The notes beneath the pieces were generated by a model. The model did not search any database. It was not told the origin of the DNA and saw only the letters and a list, made by a program, of their open reading frames with translations. 64,000 nt of DNA from Phaeodactylibacter xiamenensis. GTDB lineage: Bacteria > Bacteroidota > Bacteroidia > Chitinophagales > Saprospiraceae. Each line of letters begins with the position of its first letter. The stretch's first letter is position 1. The translations under genes were made by a program, and so were the position numbers. This document shows, piece by piece, positions 55,701-63,890 of the stretch. The DNA lies in contig NZ_JPOS01000035.1 of assembly GCF_000759025.1 (NCBI RefSeq), forward strand, positions 62,001 to 126,000, given 5' to 3'.

Positions 55701-56656
55701 CATCCAGGTACCCTGTACTTTACCGGTCCATTCAGGGCATAGCGCTGCTTGCTGTGCTACTGAGTTTGCTGGTGCCAGGCTGGCTGTCGAGTGTACAGCT
55801 GATTGTTGCGCTGGTTATGATTCTGCTGATCGGGATCCCTCACGGAGCAACAGATTATCTTATTTTTCAGCAACTCTCCCGCCCGCTCTGGGGCAGTCGG
55901 GAAATGACCCGGTTTTACATCAATTATATTCTGCTGATGGCTGCTTTTGCTGCATTATGGTGGATACTTCCGGAATTAGCGCTCCTTGTGTTTCTCGGTA
56001 TTTCAATCTACCATTTTGGTCAGTCCAACTGGAATTATGTAGGGTTTCAATCCAAGCTGGAAGCTGTAGGGACGCATGTGTTGTGGGGGAGCTTTGTGCT
56101 GTTTGTGCCTATACTCTGGCATTACGAAACTGCAGCACCAATTATTGGCAGTATAACGGGTGCCCCTGCTCCACAAATCAGCGGAGCCTGGAGAGAGGCG
56201 GTCAGTATCACGCTATTGGTGCTTAACCTATGGCTTTGTGTTTATTACTTTGTGCAAGACAAGGTTACGAGAAAAGAATTCATGGATGAAGTTGTCAATC
56301 TTTTCGCATTGGCGCTTTTGCTAATTAATCTGCCATTGCTGCTGGGGTTTGCCATTTATTTTGTCTGCTGGCATTCCTTGAGCTCGATGATGGATCAGAT
56401 ACGTTTTTTCAGGAGGCAGGTACAGTCCTATAATGTGGCTCAGTACATTAAAAATGCATTGCCTTTGAGTCTGGCTGCAATCGGAACACTTGGCGTATTC
56501 GCTTTCGCACAGGTAAAAATGGATATTCCGCTCAACATTGGAATTGTGTTTGTGTTTATCTCCGTGGTAACACTGCCACACATGATTTTGATAGACCAAT
56601 TGTACCAGGAAGACAATGCTGTCTCGGCATATAATTCCATGAACAAAGAATTTTGA
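55697..56656 (+). CDS. blh: Beta-carotene 15,15'-dioxygenase, Brp/Blh family
   Basis: 319 residues with seven or more membrane segments. The four iron-binding His positions of the family are visible: H49 (GIPHGATDYLIF), H106 (SIYHFGQSNW), H226 (VCWHSLSSMMDQI) and H295 (VTLPHMILID). It cleaves beta-carotene to two retinals. Position between crtY and a rhodopsin gene makes the assignment secure. Starts inside the crtY stop (ATGA overlap), 113 nt before the rhodopsin gene. Confidence 0.95.
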   Translation: MTSRYPVLYRSIQGIALLAVLLSLLVPGWLSSVQLIVALVMILLIGIPHGATDYLIFQQLSRPLWGSREMTRFYINYILLMAAFAALWWILPELALLVFLGISIYHFGQSNWNYVGFQSKLEAVGTHVLWGSFVLFVPILWHYETAAPIIGSITGAPAPQISGAWREAVSITLLVLNLWLCVYYFVQDKVTRKEFMDEVVNLFALALLLINLPLLLGFAIYFVCWHSLSSMMDQIRFFRRQVQSYNVAQYIKNALPLSLAAIGTLGVFAFAQVKMDIPLNIGIVFVFISVVTLPHMILIDQLYQEDNAVSAYNSMNKEF

Positions 56657-56677
56657 ATCATTTGGTTCGGCGGTTTG

Positions 56678-56694
56678 AAAATTTGACAAATTTT
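56678..56694. promoter_or_regulatory. Perfect 8-1-8 palindrome upstream of the rhodopsin gene
   Basis: AAAATTTG-A-CAAATTTT, 75 nt before the rhodopsin ATG and directly after a TTTG (56674-56677) that could be a -33 element. A classical dimeric-regulator operator layout. No exact TAnnTTTG -7 follows. Confidence 0.55.
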
Positions 56695-56769
56695 TAAACC
56701 ATTTTTTCACGACGCTGTTAGTGCAGTGTCTTTTAACAGTTCTTTAACGTAATTCAATAAATCTAAATC

Positions 56770-57552
56770 ATGGACGCATTAGTAAACATCCAACCCTTGC
56801 TGCTTGCGCAGCTCAAGTCCGGTGATTATGTAGGTTTTACCTTCTTCATCGGTTCAATGGCCATGGCAGCCGCCACGGTATTCTTTTTCTTCCAGTTTAG
56901 CCAGGTGAAAGGCAAGTGGAAAGACTCCATGCTGGTGTCTGGCCTCATTACCTTCATTGCAGCGGTACACTACTTCTACATGAGAGACTTTTGGGCAACC
57001 AATCAGGCTTCTCCAACGGAGTTCCGCTATATTGACTGGATCCTGACAGTGCCCCTGATGTGCGTTGAGTTTTACCTCATTCTGCGCGCTTTCGGTGCAA
57101 AGGTCGGTCTGCTTTGGAAGATGATCTTCTATTCACTGGTGATGCTGGTAGCCGGATATCTCGGTGAGACCGTTTTCCGCGATCAGTCTCCACTTTGGGG
57201 TTTCATTTCCACAATTGGTTACGTTGGCATTTTGTACGAAGTATGGTTTGGTTCTGCCAAGCGCCTGTCTTCTAACTCCAACGATCCTAAGCTGCAGAAA
57301 GGCTTCAATGCACTGGCATGGTTTGTCTTTGCCGGCTGGGCGATTTACCCGATCGGTTACATGACCATCGACACAGGTTGGCTGGCAGGGGTTATCCCGG
57401 GCGAGTCTATGGATATCATCTACAACATTGGTGACGCTGTAAACAAGATCGGCTTTGGTCTGGTGATTTACTCACTGGCGATCTCTAAGTCAGCTGAAGG
57501 CTCAGAGGAGTCTGTTGGTGTGGGTGCAGGAAAAACGACTACCAACGCTTAA
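56770..57552 (+). CDS. Proteorhodopsin, green-absorbing DTE proton pump with fenestration glycine
   Basis: 260 residues, seven helices. Helix C reads RYIDWILTVPLMCVEFY: D89 acceptor, T93, E100 donor (DTE, outward proton pump) and M97 at the spectral-tuning site, typical of green Bacteroidota pumps. H67 matches the His partnering the counterion. Retinal Lys is K226 in GDAVNKIGFG. In helix E, counting back from YEVW against YELW of the classic proteorhodopsin, G144 replaces the Phe that closes the retinal pocket, the substitution associated with carotenoid-antenna binding in xanthorhodopsin-like pumps. It lies in the inner membrane, supplied by crtY and blh upstream. Codons 3-6 contain a copy of the repeat that flanks the module. 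Confidence 0.96.
   Translation: MDALVNIQPLLLAQLKSGDYVGFTFFIGSMAMAAATVFFFFQFSQVKGKWKDSMLVSGLITFIAAVHYFYMRDFWATNQASPTEFRYIDWILTVPLMCVEFYLILRAFGAKVGLLWKMIFYSLVMLVAGYLGETVFRDQSPLWGFISTIGYVGILYEVWFGSAKRLSSNSNDPKLQKGFNALAWFVFAGWAIYPIGYMTIDTGWLAGVIPGESMDIIYNIGDAVNKIGFGLVIYSLAISKSAEGSEESVGVGAGKTTTNA
56776..56787 (+). repeat. Internal copy of the module repeat, inside the rhodopsin start
   Basis: GCATTAGTAAAC within codons 3-6 of the rhodopsin gene. With the following AT it shares 14 nt with the left copy (54453-54466). Confidence 0.75.
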
Positions 57553-57621
57553 GGAGCAGATACGGTTTGCATTGAAGAAAAAACCTGCACTCAGGTTTCC
57601 ACCACAAAGTGCAGGTCAATA

Positions 57622-57649
57622 ATGCATTAGTAAACTATAACTGCAAAAG
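57622..57649 (+). repeat. Right direct repeat bounding the carotenoid-rhodopsin module
   Basis: ATGCATTAGTAAAC (57622-57635), 5 nt, then CTGCAAAAG (57641-57649). Both words also occur side by side left of crtY, in the opposite order. It starts 69 nt after the rhodopsin stop. Confidence 0.8.
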
Positions 57650-57734
57650 TAAGGGTTTTAAAGCATATCTGAAATCCTTTGATGGCGGATAGCATTCAAA
57701 AACACTTACAATCGTATCTTTTCAAAAAGAAACT

Positions 57735-57767
57735 TAGGGGCACGGCAGTTTTGCCGTTGCCCCTTTT
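57735..57767 (+). terminator. Intrinsic terminator after the rhodopsin module
   Basis: GGGGCACGGCA and TGCCGTTGCCCC form an 11-bp stem with one bulged base and a GTTT loop, followed by TTTT. Within the 371-nt gap 57553-57923 there is also a 9-bp stem (ACCTGCACT with AGTGCAGGT) just after the rhodopsin stop, the right direct repeat, and no gene I can support. Confidence 0.8.
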
Positions 57768-57923
57768 GGTGTTTATACAGTCTAATGAGAAATTTTTTCT
57801 AAAGCCTACAAACGGAATTGGTAGGGAATTGACTAAAAACGACGTCTATTTCCAACTTTTTTTCCTTTCCGCTCTTTCCTGTGTGGATACTATACTTTTC
57901 AGAACTATCTCAAATTGATAGCT

Positions 57924-58676
57924 ATGCGCAAAACCTTAAAGATCATTGGAATTGTCTTTGCGGCATTAGTGCTGTTGGCCTTAGGTGCTGCCTGGCTGGC
58001 CAACGAGCCGATTCCGGAAGGCACACCCGGGGCAAAAGCAGATGAGCTGGCGCGCGAGATGCAGCAGGCGGTCAATGTGGAAGCCTGGAATAACACCCGG
58101 TTTGTACGCTGGTCTTTTCCCGGCGGGCATGATTATGTGTGGGATAAGCAGGCGGGGCTTGTTCAGGTAAAATGGGGAAGCAAAGAGGTACTGCTTCGTA
58201 CAGATGGGCCCAACGGGAAAGCGTGGGATAGCGAGCAGCTCCTGAAAGGGGAGGCTGCTGAGGCGGCGGTTCAGGAAGCCTGGGCTTATTTTTGCAATGA
58301 CTCTTTTTGGTTGAATGCGCCCGCCAAAGTTTTCGACCCGGGTACTCAGCGGGCTTTGGTAGACCTGGAAGGCGGTGAAAAGGCACTGCTTGTCACCTAC
58401 GAAAGCGGAGGCGTGACCCCCGGGGATGCCTACCTTTGGCACCTTGGAGCAGATGGTAAGCCGGAACGCTACGAAATGTGGGTTTCAATCATCCCGATCG
58501 GGGGGCTGGACGCCACCTGGGAAAACTGGACAACGTTGTCTACAGGTGCCCAAATCGCTACGACCCATAATCTGGGCATTTACGAGATGAAACTGACGAA
58601 TGTAAAGGGAGGGCATTCCCTTGAGCAGATTGGCCTGGAGTATTACCCTTTTGAGGCACTGGGAATCAGGCAGTAA
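57924..58676 (+). CDS. Membrane-anchored protein of unknown function
   Basis: 250 residues from the ATG at 57924 (MRKTLKIIGIVFAALVLLAL). An upstream ATG adds three residues. One N-terminal transmembrane or uncleaved signal helix, then a soluble periplasmic-side domain rich in Trp and Gly (RFVRWSFPGGHDYVWDKQAG, GDAYLWHLGADGKPERYEMW, GGLDATWENWTTLSTGAQIA). I do not recognise the family. The pattern (paired strands with W and a substrate-like cleft) recalls periplasmic lipoprotein-like beta folds, but this is a guess. It is separated from the rhodopsin gene by a strong terminator. Confidence 0.75.
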   Translation: MRKTLKIIGIVFAALVLLALGAAWLANEPIPEGTPGAKADELAREMQQAVNVEAWNNTRFVRWSFPGGHDYVWDKQAGLVQVKWGSKEVLLRTDGPNGKAWDSEQLLKGEAAEAAVQEAWAYFCNDSFWLNAPAKVFDPGTQRALVDLEGGEKALLVTYESGGVTPGDAYLWHLGADGKPERYEMWVSIIPIGGLDATWENWTTLSTGAQIATTHNLGIYEMKLTNVKGGHSLEQIGLEYYPFEALGIRQ

Positions 58677-58737
58677 GTGCCACTTACCTGATAGAAAGAG
58701 GGCGCGTTATGAGTTGTAAAGGTTGAGCAACGGAAGG

Positions 58738-60465
58738 TTAATCAATCAGGGCCTGAAGCTCTGATTTGATAAATGCACCCAGCTCGCTGACGTATGACCT
58801 GGAAAAATTAAACTCGATACCAGCGGCCTGGTAGATTTCCCGGACATTGCGGGTATAGCCTAGTTTAAGTGCGTTCAGGTAATCCTTTATGGCAGCCTCG
58901 GGCTCTTCCCGGTACCTTTTCCAAATAGCGATAGCGCCAAGTTGAGCCATACCGTACTCGATATAGTAAAAAGGCACTTCAAAAATGTGCAGTTGTTTAT
59001 GCCAGAGGTGTTCCAGGTAATGCTCCAGTCCTGAATGGTCGATGGTTGGAGAATTAAAAGATTTCATGATCTGCATCCAGGCCTCCTGCCGGTCTTCCTG
59101 CTGATGCTCAGGGTGCGTGTACACCCAATGCTGGAATTTGTCAATTGTTGCGATCCAGGGCAATACCTTGAGGACGTATTCCAGTTGGTTGATTTTTGCC
59201 CGCCGCAGTTCTTCCGGGTCTTCGAAAAAGACATCCCAATGCTCCATAGTCAGCAGCTCCATGCTCATCGCTGCCAATTCTGCAACCTCGGAAGGCACGC
59301 GCTTAGCGGTCTTGAGTTTGTAATGGTTGGTAAGCCGGCTATGTACGGCGTGGCCGGCTTCGTGCATTAGCGTGCGCATATCGCTTAGGGAAGTCGTCGC
59401 GTTCATGAAGATGAATGGGATACCAGTCAGGTGGAGTGGCATATTGTAGCCACCAGGCCGTTTGCCCGGACGGGAATCCAGGTCAAGGTGCCCCAGCTCA
59501 CTCATGATTTCCAGGGTCTGGCCGAATTCAGGATGAACCTTATAAAGGCAGGCGGTAGATTTCTCTACCAGGTCATCAATAGTCTGGAAGGGGCGAAGGG
59601 GCTGGTCACCAGTAGGGTCGACAAACAAATCCCACGGGCGTAGCCGTTCCAGTTGAAGCGTTTCCTGCCGGTACTGGTTTAGCTCATCGACGAGCGGGAC
59701 AATCTCCGTTTGAATAGAGTGGTGAAAATCCTCACAGTCCCGGACCTCATAGTCAAAACGGCCAAGTGCCCTAAACTTAAAGTCCCTGAAGTTTTCGAAT
59801 CCTGCATTCTTTGCCATCTGATGCCGCATATCTTTGAGGGTATCAAAGAGGTTGTCCAGAGGCGCTGTTTCTTCCAGCAGGCGGGCATGGATTTTGTGGT
59901 ATACTTCCTCACGGTAGGCCCGGCTGGGTTCTTCGAGTAGAGAAGAAGCTTTCTGCAGGGTCATTTGCTTGCCATCTACTCCTATGGTCATTTCGGAGAA
60001 GATCTTAACGTACTCTTTGGATTTCAGTTGGATTTCAGTAGCCAGAGGGATATTTTCCTCCCGGAACAGGTTTACGGCATTGCGGATACTACGCAGGTGA
60101 ATGAGGTACTGGCCCTCATCTAATTGTGTAATACAAGGGCAGTTGACCAGTTTTTCATTGAGTTCGTTCTCAAGCGCGGTGATTTTAGGCGCCAGCTCCT
60201 GCACGGCATATTGATACAGGGACTCGGCTTTATCATCGGTACTGTCTATAGTGATTTTGATATAACGCCAGGAAAAAGCTTCACTGACCACAGCATCCAG
60301 TTCGCTCTTATCTTTTAGCCATTGTTCAAGTTCCTGCTTGGTATGAATCTGCCGCTTGAGCAAATCCCGGTAGTAAGGCTGAAGCCTTGACCAGGTCGTC
60401 ACTTTGAACTCCTTAGGCACAAATGCTCTTTCATGTTCTTGCAGAACAGTAGCCGTCTTGGTCAT
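58738..60465 (-). CDS. M3 family oligoendopeptidase (PepF type)
   Basis: 575 residues from the ATG at 60465 (MTKTATVLQEHERAFVPKEF); an in-frame ATG three codons earlier is less likely. Zinc site HEAGH in LMHEAGHAVHS, with the downstream Glu in VAELAAMSMELL, the MA-clan M3 arrangement. Cytoplasmic cleavage of short peptides is expected. Full length, monocistronic, and preceded by a 313-nt gap. Confidence 0.92.
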   Translation of the reverse strand: MTKTATVLQEHERAFVPKEFKVTTWSRLQPYYRDLLKRQIHTKQELEQWLKDKSELDAVVSEAFSWRYIKITIDSTDDKAESLYQYAVQELAPKITALENELNEKLVNCPCITQLDEGQYLIHLRSIRNAVNLFREENIPLATEIQLKSKEYVKIFSEMTIGVDGKQMTLQKASSLLEEPSRAYREEVYHKIHARLLEETAPLDNLFDTLKDMRHQMAKNAGFENFRDFKFRALGRFDYEVRDCEDFHHSIQTEIVPLVDELNQYRQETLQLERLRPWDLFVDPTGDQPLRPFQTIDDLVEKSTACLYKVHPEFGQTLEIMSELGHLDLDSRPGKRPGGYNMPLHLTGIPFIFMNATTSLSDMRTLMHEAGHAVHSRLTNHYKLKTAKRVPSEVAELAAMSMELLTMEHWDVFFEDPEELRRAKINQLEYVLKVLPWIATIDKFQHWVYTHPEHQQEDRQEAWMQIMKSFNSPTIDHSGLEHYLEHLWHKQLHIFEVPFYYIEYGMAQLGAIAIWKRYREEPEAAIKDYLNALKLGYTRNVREIYQAAGIEFNFSRSYVSELGAFIKSELQALID

Positions 60466-60778
60466 GAGAATCATGATTTAGGGGTGCCGCACGTTTCTAC
60501 AGTTATACGGGCACACAACGGGAATGTATATTTTCTCACAGTTGGTTGTTCCCCCCGGGAACCACAATCGTGAAATTTTCCCTTCAATGATCGAATGTTG
60601 TACCGGGGGGTACGTTAAGAAGGTTTACGCTACTTACTGCTATTTGTTACCCAATCTGAGGAATTTGTTTGGGAAAAGCGCCGAAGAGCAATCAAGGTGG
60701 GGGGGATGGGCTGGCACGGAAGCGAGTCACTGGGCGCTTTGAGAGGGGTGGGAGCGTCCGTGCCAGCTAAGTGCCGTT
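60466..60778. other. Intergenic gap with a long-loop inverted repeat
   Basis: No credible gene. GCTGGCACGGA (60710-60720) and TCCGTGCCAGC (60757-60767) are perfectly complementary over 11 bp with a 36-nt G-rich loop; the right arm lies 12 nt downstream of the DUF5606 stop. No U-run follows on either strand. No consensus promoter for the M3 peptidase gene was found. Confidence 0.5.
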
Positions 60779-61195
60779 TTATTCTTCTTCTTCTTCGCTT
60801 TCTGCTGAATCATTCAGCAATCCCGCTTCATCGAGGTAGTTAAACCACTTTATCACTTTCTTGATATCACCGTTGAAGACCCGGTCCCGGTCGTAGGTCG
60901 GTAATACCTCATCGAAGTATTCGTGCAGTTCCTCTGATTTGGCAGATGCAGCAGGGGGCGGATTATCCTCCTGTTGCTGTTTCATGTTTCGGAACACTTT
61001 TTTTAGCTCCATGGAGTCTCCGTCATCCGTAAAGATGGAGATAGACTCCAGGGGGGTAAATTGGTGCTTCCGTGAAGATGCAAACCGGCGCTTGCCCGAT
61101 TGGACATCTTCTATGATTAAGCCGTTGCTGCGGTTGGCTGCCATTCGGTATATGCCGGATAAGCCGCTTACCGCTATGAGTTGTTCTAAATTCAT
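60779..61195 (-). CDS. DUF5606 family protein
   Basis: 138 residues. MNLEQLIAVSGLSGIYRMAA, GLIIEDVQSGKRRFASSRKH and LESISIFTDDGDSMELKKVF match the DUF5606 N-terminal domain, a family restricted largely to Bacteroidota. The C-terminal helical part (ELHEYFDEVLPTYDRDRVFN) ends in an acidic EEEEE tail. Function unknown. A -7-like TAAATTTG lies on the minus strand at 61235-61228, about 35 nt upstream. Confidence 0.88.
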   Translation of the reverse strand: MNLEQLIAVSGLSGIYRMAANRSNGLIIEDVQSGKRRFASSRKHQFTPLESISIFTDDGDSMELKKVFRNMKQQQEDNPPPAASAKSEELHEYFDEVLPTYDRDRVFNGDIKKVIKWFNYLDEAGLLNDSAESEEEEE

Positions 61196-61466
61196 AAATT
61201 ACGTGTCTCCTTATTTACTTAAGGCTGCAAATTTAACAACAAAAACCTGAATTGCTTAGCCTAAAGAACTTGTTCTTTTACGGAGATCACTATGAAGGGG
61301 GGATGGGGGCTATTTAGCATTGATGGTAGTACGACAAATCTACGGATTAATTTCAGCGAACACAATTATTAGCCCTGTTAATTGGGGTATTCATACCAAA
61401 CTTCTGCCATTATTAAGGATGCAGCCAGCTTCTTCTTTTGCAGGGGTATGGCCTGAACATACCGGG

Positions 61467-62816
61467 CTATTCCTCCTCTTCCCGTTTCGACAGCTGCCGG
61501 AGCTGGCTTGGGAGCAGGCTGATTTTCCCTTTGCTGAACCGCTCCAGGCTAAGCGCAGTAACAATATACAACTCGGTAATACCAGGGACGGGCATAAAAA
61601 TCAGGCTAAAAAAAGGCAGAAACCTGGGCAGGTCTTTGAGTTGCTCTATGGCTGCCTTTATTTCCTGTTCAGATGGCAGAGGGGTATCTCCGTGAGGCCG
61701 GAACTTTCTGCGCAGCAAACGGCTAAGGGTGATGGCCATTTCGCGGGTTTCCACAGCTTCCATCTTTGCTGCCCGGCCCAGTTTAAGTGTGTTTTCTGCT
61801 ACGGCTTCCCACACCAGGTACATCCCGGCTTTTCGGGCTTTATAGAACCGCAGTTGCTCGCCGTACTGAAACAGGAACAGGCCAAGGTTGGCTTTACTGC
61901 TGATCAGATCATCTTCCGTAAGGCGGAGCCTGAAGGCCAGCTCTTCCAGCAGGTGAATCTCCTGCAAATCAATTTCAGCATCAGCGTATACACCCATCAG
62001 TGCAATATCCAGCAGGAAACGCCGCCCGGCCCAGTGGAGGTTTTCCGGTACCTGTATGTCCCAGGCAGAAGGGCCGGAACGGATGAGGTTGCGAATAGCA
62101 TGCTGTTCTCCTGGTGTCAGGATGCGGGCAGATTTCCGGAACTGCCGGAGCAGGAACTTTTCCTGGCGCGTGACCTCCCAGTCGGCATGGACCGCTGCTG
62201 CGATAACCTTCAGCGTGAGGATCTTCAGGGCCTTCAGTTCTTCCTGCAAAGCGGCTGCCCATTCAGCAGAGGGCTCCCCGCTAAGTTGTTTTTCATAATA
62301 CCGCTGAAAGCCGTAGATGTCCCAAAACAAGTGGCTGTTGATGCCGCTGCGGCGAAAATCAAAATAACTGCGCTTATACTGTACCCGCTCAAAGAGGATT
62401 TCCTCGACAAAGTTATGCGTTTGCCCGGCGCCCCGCCCGTGCAGTTGTTGGTAGTATTGGCGCAGCGTACGACCAAACCTCGCTACCATATCCTTATATG
62501 CCTGCCCGGTAGGTTGCCCCTCGATGAGAAGGGCAGTGTAGAGCAAGGTGTCAAGCAGGATGAATTTTGCTAAATCCGGGCGTTTCATCCGCTGTATACG
62601 TCCATCGGTGGCTTCAAACGGGTAGGCAACGGGAAAGCCGAAGGAAATCCCGGAGCGCTGCATGCACAGGTAAAGCGGATGGTGGAGGCTTTCAAACCGC
62701 TCCCCATGCTGTATGAGCGCTTCCGGCAGCTCAACCGGTACTTTGGGCATTAGCGGTTTGTCCTGACGGTAAGCCAGGTATTGTTCCAGCCAGCTCTTTG
62801 ATTTAAAATTCAGCAT
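61467..62816 (-). CDS. LETM1-related protein with TerB-like helical domain
   Basis: 449 residues, mainly helical. The middle (ILTLKVIAAAVHADWEVTRQEKFLLRQF; ALMGVYADAEIDLQEIHLLE) has the A-D-x-E/D acidic-pair spacing of TerB-like domains. The C-terminus (AAIEQLKDLPRFLPFFSLIF, VPGITELYIVTALSLERFSK) resembles the LETM1 ribosome-binding/membrane motif. Proteins of this build are annotated in Bacteroidota as LETM1-related biofilm-associated. One hydrophobic segment near residue 405 may be membrane-inserted. Function is not established. Divergent from add. Confidence 0.72.
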   Translation of the reverse strand: MLNFKSKSWLEQYLAYRQDKPLMPKVPVELPEALIQHGERFESLHHPLYLCMQRSGISFGFPVAYPFEATDGRIQRMKRPDLAKFILLDTLLYTALLIEGQPTGQAYKDMVARFGRTLRQYYQQLHGRGAGQTHNFVEEILFERVQYKRSYFDFRRSGINSHLFWDIYGFQRYYEKQLSGEPSAEWAAALQEELKALKILTLKVIAAAVHADWEVTRQEKFLLRQFRKSARILTPGEQHAIRNLIRSGPSAWDIQVPENLHWAGRRFLLDIALMGVYADAEIDLQEIHLLEELAFRLRLTEDDLISSKANLGLFLFQYGEQLRFYKARKAGMYLVWEAVAENTLKLGRAAKMEAVETREMAITLSRLLRRKFRPHGDTPLPSEQEIKAAIEQLKDLPRFLPFFSLIFMPVPGITELYIVTALSLERFSKGKISLLPSQLRQLSKREEEE

Positions 62817-62894
62817 GCAGTTGGGTAATGGCGTAAAATGTTTCCGTGCCTAAAATAATGCCCGTAAGTTAGCACCTTCAAAATTATTCGCTCT

Positions 62895-63890
62895 ATGGAC
62901 TATTCTGCTCTGCCAAAAGTAGAGTTGCACCTACATCTGGATTGCTCGGTCAGCTACCCGGTAGCCCGTCAGCTGAAGCCCGGCTTATCTGCGCAGGTCT
63001 TTGAGGAGGAGTTTATTGCCCCGCCCAAATGCAAAGACCTGGCTGATTTTCTAAAGCGTGCTGTAAAGGGCTTCGAGCTGTTGCAGTCCCGCAAGGCATT
63101 GCGCCTGGCTACGCTGGACTTGCTGGGAACCCTGCAGGCAGAAAAGGTCATTTATGCCGAGATCCGGTTCGCTCCGCTTTTGCATACGCAGCAGGGGCTG
63201 TCGCCTGAGGCAGTGGTGGAAACCGTACTTGAAGCCCTAAAAGAGGGACAGCAGGAGAAAGGTATACACACGGGGCTTATTCTCTGTACCCTTCGGCGGT
63301 TTGGTGAGGCGCAGAGTATGGAAACTGCCCGTTTGGCTGCACGCTACCACGGTCAGGGAGTTGTAGGCTTCGATATCGCCGGAGACGAAGCCAATTTTGA
63401 ACTGGCACCGCATATCTCTGCTTTTCAGTACGTGCACGAAAAAGGCATTCCGGCTACGGCACATGCCGGGGAAGCCCGGGGCCCGGAAAGTGTGCGTGAG
63501 TCTATGAAGTACCTTCACCTGAGCCGGATGGGGCACGGCGTCCGCATTACTGAAGACCCACGTTTGATGGACGAGGTCCGGGCTGCAGGGCTACACCTGG
63601 AAATTTGCCCCACGAGCAATATTCAGACTGATATTTACCCGGCTATGCCCGACCATGCGGTCCACCAATTATTACAGGAGGGCTTCCCGCTCAGTATCAA
63701 TACCGATGGCCGGACGCTCGTCAACGTCTCACTCAGTGAAGAATACCGGCGGATCGGAAATGCTTTTCATTGGTCACCTGATCAATATCGGGTAACTTTA
63801 GATGCCGCTATTGATGCTGCTTTTACGACAGAAACCATAAAAACCGGGCTGCGCAGGCAAATCCGGGAAGCATGGGGTGACGGTTCATAA
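62895..63890 (+). CDS. add: Adenosine deaminase
   Basis: 331 residues, metal-dependent TIM barrel. Zinc and catalytic residues: H12 and H14 (VELHLHLDCS), His and Glu in TAHAGEARGPESVRE, His in RMGHGVRITEDPRL, and Asp in SINTDGRTL. ICPTSNIQTDIYPAM is the conserved strand before it. It converts adenosine to inosine in purine salvage. The common NTDDP motif reads NTDGR here, so adenosine is likely but a related substrate cannot be excluded. The remaining 110 nt to the window end hold nothing I can support. Confidence 0.93.
   Translation: MDYSALPKVELHLHLDCSVSYPVARQLKPGLSAQVFEEEFIAPPKCKDLADFLKRAVKGFELLQSRKALRLATLDLLGTLQAEKVIYAEIRFAPLLHTQQGLSPEAVVETVLEALKEGQQEKGIHTGLILCTLRRFGEAQSMETARLAARYHGQGVVGFDIAGDEANFELAPHISAFQYVHEKGIPATAHAGEARGPESVRESMKYLHLSRMGHGVRITEDPRLMDEVRAAGLHLEICPTSNIQTDIYPAMPDHAVHQLLQEGFPLSINTDGRTLVNVSLSEEYRRIGNAFHWSPDQYRVTLDAAIDAAFTTETIKTGLRRQIREAWGDGS

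Noticed and set aside
57679-57918. 79-codon frame downstream of the rhodopsin gene
   Set aside because: It spans a strong intrinsic terminator and has no recognisable features.
61320-62573. 417-codon open frame on the plus strand
   Set aside because: Antisense to the LETM1-related gene, which has clear domain signatures; the plus frame has none.
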